This document shows, one piece after another, positions 14,492 to 15,255 of a DNA stretch of 15,255 bases. The translations under genes and the position numbers were made by a program. This DNA comes from an uncultured Methanobrevibacter sp. (GTDB lineage: Archaea; Methanobacteriota; Methanobacteria; Methanobacteriales; Methanobacteriaceae). The notes beneath the pieces are model-generated. The model saw only the letters and a list, made by a program, of their open reading frames with translations. It was not told the origin of the DNA and ran no database searches. Positions within the stretch are counted from its first letter, which is position 1, and each line of letters begins with the position of its first letter. Location of the stretch: positions 1 to 15,255 of the forward strand of contig CACZPT010000046.1 in the NCBI GenBank assembly GCA_902783085.1, read 5' to 3'.

Positions 14492-14770
14492 ATGAATAAA
14501 AGTATGGGTGAAAAAGAACTATGGAGTCTTGTGGGATATTTAGAAGTTTCACAAGCAAGAAAAAAGACACTAAAATCTATTGGTGAAGAGCAGTATAAAT
14601 TACCTTCAGCTATCTCTAAAGAAACTAATTTAACATCCGCCCAAGTATCCAACGCTTTAAGAGATTTAAAGAAAAAAGATTTAGTAATATGTCTAAATGA
14701 AGATGTTACCAAAGGAAGATTATACAAATCCACAAACCGAGGATTAGAAATATTAAAACAACTAAAATAA
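14492..14770 (+). CDS. Small winged-helix transcriptional regulator
   Basis: 92-residue, single-domain winged helix-turn-helix protein of the MarR/ArsR-like archaeal type. Residues about 37-61 (KLPSAISKETNLTSAQVSNALRDL) form the helix-turn-helix and recognition helix; 63-83 form the wing with a basic KGRLYKSTNRG. There is no effector domain, metal-binding cysteine or extra oligomerisation segment, so it probably acts as a dimer sensing little by itself. No ribosome-binding site precedes the ATG at 14492, and a TATA-like box about 22 bases upstream suggests a leaderless or near-leaderless mRNA; M5 at 14504 is a less likely alternative start. Targets are unknown; autoregulation or control of the divergent thioesterase is possible. 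Confidence 0.82.
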   Translation: MNKSMGEKELWSLVGYLEVSQARKKTLKSIGEEQYKLPSAISKETNLTSAQVSNALRDLKKKDLVICLNEDVTKGRLYKSTNRGLEILKQLK

Positions 14771-14863
14771 AATAACTGCAAAAAGATTAATAACAAACAT
14801 AATGATGATTAAATGGAATATGAAATAAGCAGTGACTCTTTTCCTACAATATAATATGCACAT

Positions 14864-14892
14864 TACAAAAATGAGAAACAATACAAAAATGA
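14864..14892 (+). repeat. 11-base direct repeat
   Basis: TACAAAAATGA occurs at 14864-14874 and 14882-14892, an 18-base period. The second copy runs into the following hairpin. It may be chance in AT-rich DNA or a trace of an insertion. Confidence 0.4.
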
Positions 14893-14917
14893 AGTGATGC
14901 AACGGCATTATGACTTC
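14880..14917 (-). terminator. Stem-loop with T-tract on the minus strand
   Basis: GAAGT/ACTTC outer and ATGC/GCAT inner stems around AACG (14891-14917), with an asymmetric internal loop. Read on the minus strand the hairpin is followed by ATTTTTGTAT. It could end a minus-strand transcript from a gene beyond or within the decayed tail. Confidence 0.3.
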
Positions 14918-14943
14918 TTGAAAAATTAAAATCAAAAGATAAA

Positions 14944-15011
14944 ATAATTCCCAAACCGATGATTATTTAATCGTTGAACTCAAGCTGTAATGATAGAAAA
15001 GTGGGAATTAT
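14944..15011. repeat. 10-base inverted repeat, 48-base spacer
   Basis: ATAATTCCCA at 14944-14953 is the exact reverse complement of TGGGAATTAT at 15002-15011. The arms carry CCC/GGG in AT-rich DNA, so chance is less likely than for A/T-only repeats. They could be remnants of mobile-element ends or a fold-back structure. Confidence 0.45.
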
Positions 15012-15144
15012 AGCTTTCAAATACATCAAAAATCACTTCACCATATTCAAATCAGCCACTTTGCTCGATGAACCACTTAAATACTACCTAAAATTTGATG
15101 AAATATTGTCTCTGGCTAACTGCACTGCAATCCACACCATATGA
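14971..15144 (+). pseudogene. Possible gene remnant, unidentified
   Basis: A 57-codon frame with no good start or ribosome-binding site, open between two stops. Its translation has protein-like composition (it includes KVGIIAFKYIKNHFTIF and LLDEPLKYYLKFDEILSLA). A short protein-like stretch ending DDYLIVELKL* precedes it in another frame at about 14947-14990, as if a frameshift separates two parts of one gene. I cannot name the family; a transposase fragment is one possibility. Confidence 0.25.
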
Positions 15145-15255
15145 GAATAACATACATGAGATATTATCATAGGGTGCTAGATTTTTCAGAATGAATCAAG
15201 TGTTTTATAACGTTGTTTTAGTTGAATTTCTAGTGTTTGTTGTCCAATTTTCTTT

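Larger units (their letters stand above)
14771..15255. other. 485-base tail without an intact gene
   Basis: No open frame longer than about 57 codons. Hand-counted GC is 27-28% over 14821-15000 and 33-38% over 15001-15180, against 8-12% in the intergenic stretch 14281-14400. This coding-like composition with broken frames suggests decayed coding sequence. It also holds short repeats and hairpins listed separately. Nothing here matches a gene I recognise. Confidence 0.5.

Noticed and set aside
14410..14796. 128-residue minus-strand frame over the winged-helix gene
   Set aside because: Its translation is composition-driven (F/L/Y-rich) and antisense to a clear winged-helix protein; no start signal.

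Overview
This window looks like chromosomal DNA from a methanogenic euryarchaeon, most likely a Methanobrevibacter-like member of the Methanobacteriales. That is inferred from gene content and base composition. Archaeal markers include translation factor 5A (aIF5A), pyruvoyl-dependent arginine decarboxylase, a fused NADP phosphatase/NAD kinase and a PyrE-like regulator with a helix-turn-helix (GfcR family). A Mur-ligase-like protein that fits coenzyme F430 synthetase points to a methanogen. The DNA is very AT-rich, ribosome-binding sites are of the GGTGAT/GGAGG type, and several genes seem to have little or no leader.

Region 1 (107-4206) is a polyamine, translation and NADP block. On the minus strand lie a small membrane protein, aIF5A and agmatinase (speB). 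Divergent on the plus strand are arginine decarboxylase (pdaD) and the NADP phosphatase/NAD kinase fusion. PdaD and SpeB together convert arginine to agmatine to putrescine. Polyamine made from it (spermidine in characterised systems) is the side-chain donor for hypusine on aIF5A.

Region 2 (4220-8224, plus strand) is a tetrapyrrole and sugar/regulator block. The probable cfbE closes the pdaD operon. After a 139-base gap rich in palindromes come hemC, a Gfo/Idh/MocA oxidoreductase and gfcR, tightly packed and ending in a hairpin. CfbE and HemC act at the end and near the beginning of F430 biosynthesis.

Region 3 (8446-12946) holds envelope and stress-type genes. A YhgE/Pip-like membrane protein with heptad repeats ends in a very strong hairpin terminator. 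On the minus strand follow a nitroreductase, an M48 metalloprotease with zinc ribbons, and a TehA-type (TDT) anion transporter.

Region 4 (13075-15255) holds a flavodoxin plus double [4Fe-4S] ferredoxin protein (EFR1-like) divergent from the nitroreductase, a hotdog thioesterase, a small winged-helix regulator, and about 485 bases without an intact gene. That tail is richer in GC than the true intergenic DNA next to it and looks like decayed coding sequence. I saw no rRNA, tRNA, CRISPR array or intact insertion sequence. The most interesting signals are regulatory: one-helical-turn tandem repeats in front of two promoters, nested palindromes before hemC, and a terminator-like hairpin between aIF5A and agmatinase. 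No wholly new system is evident.
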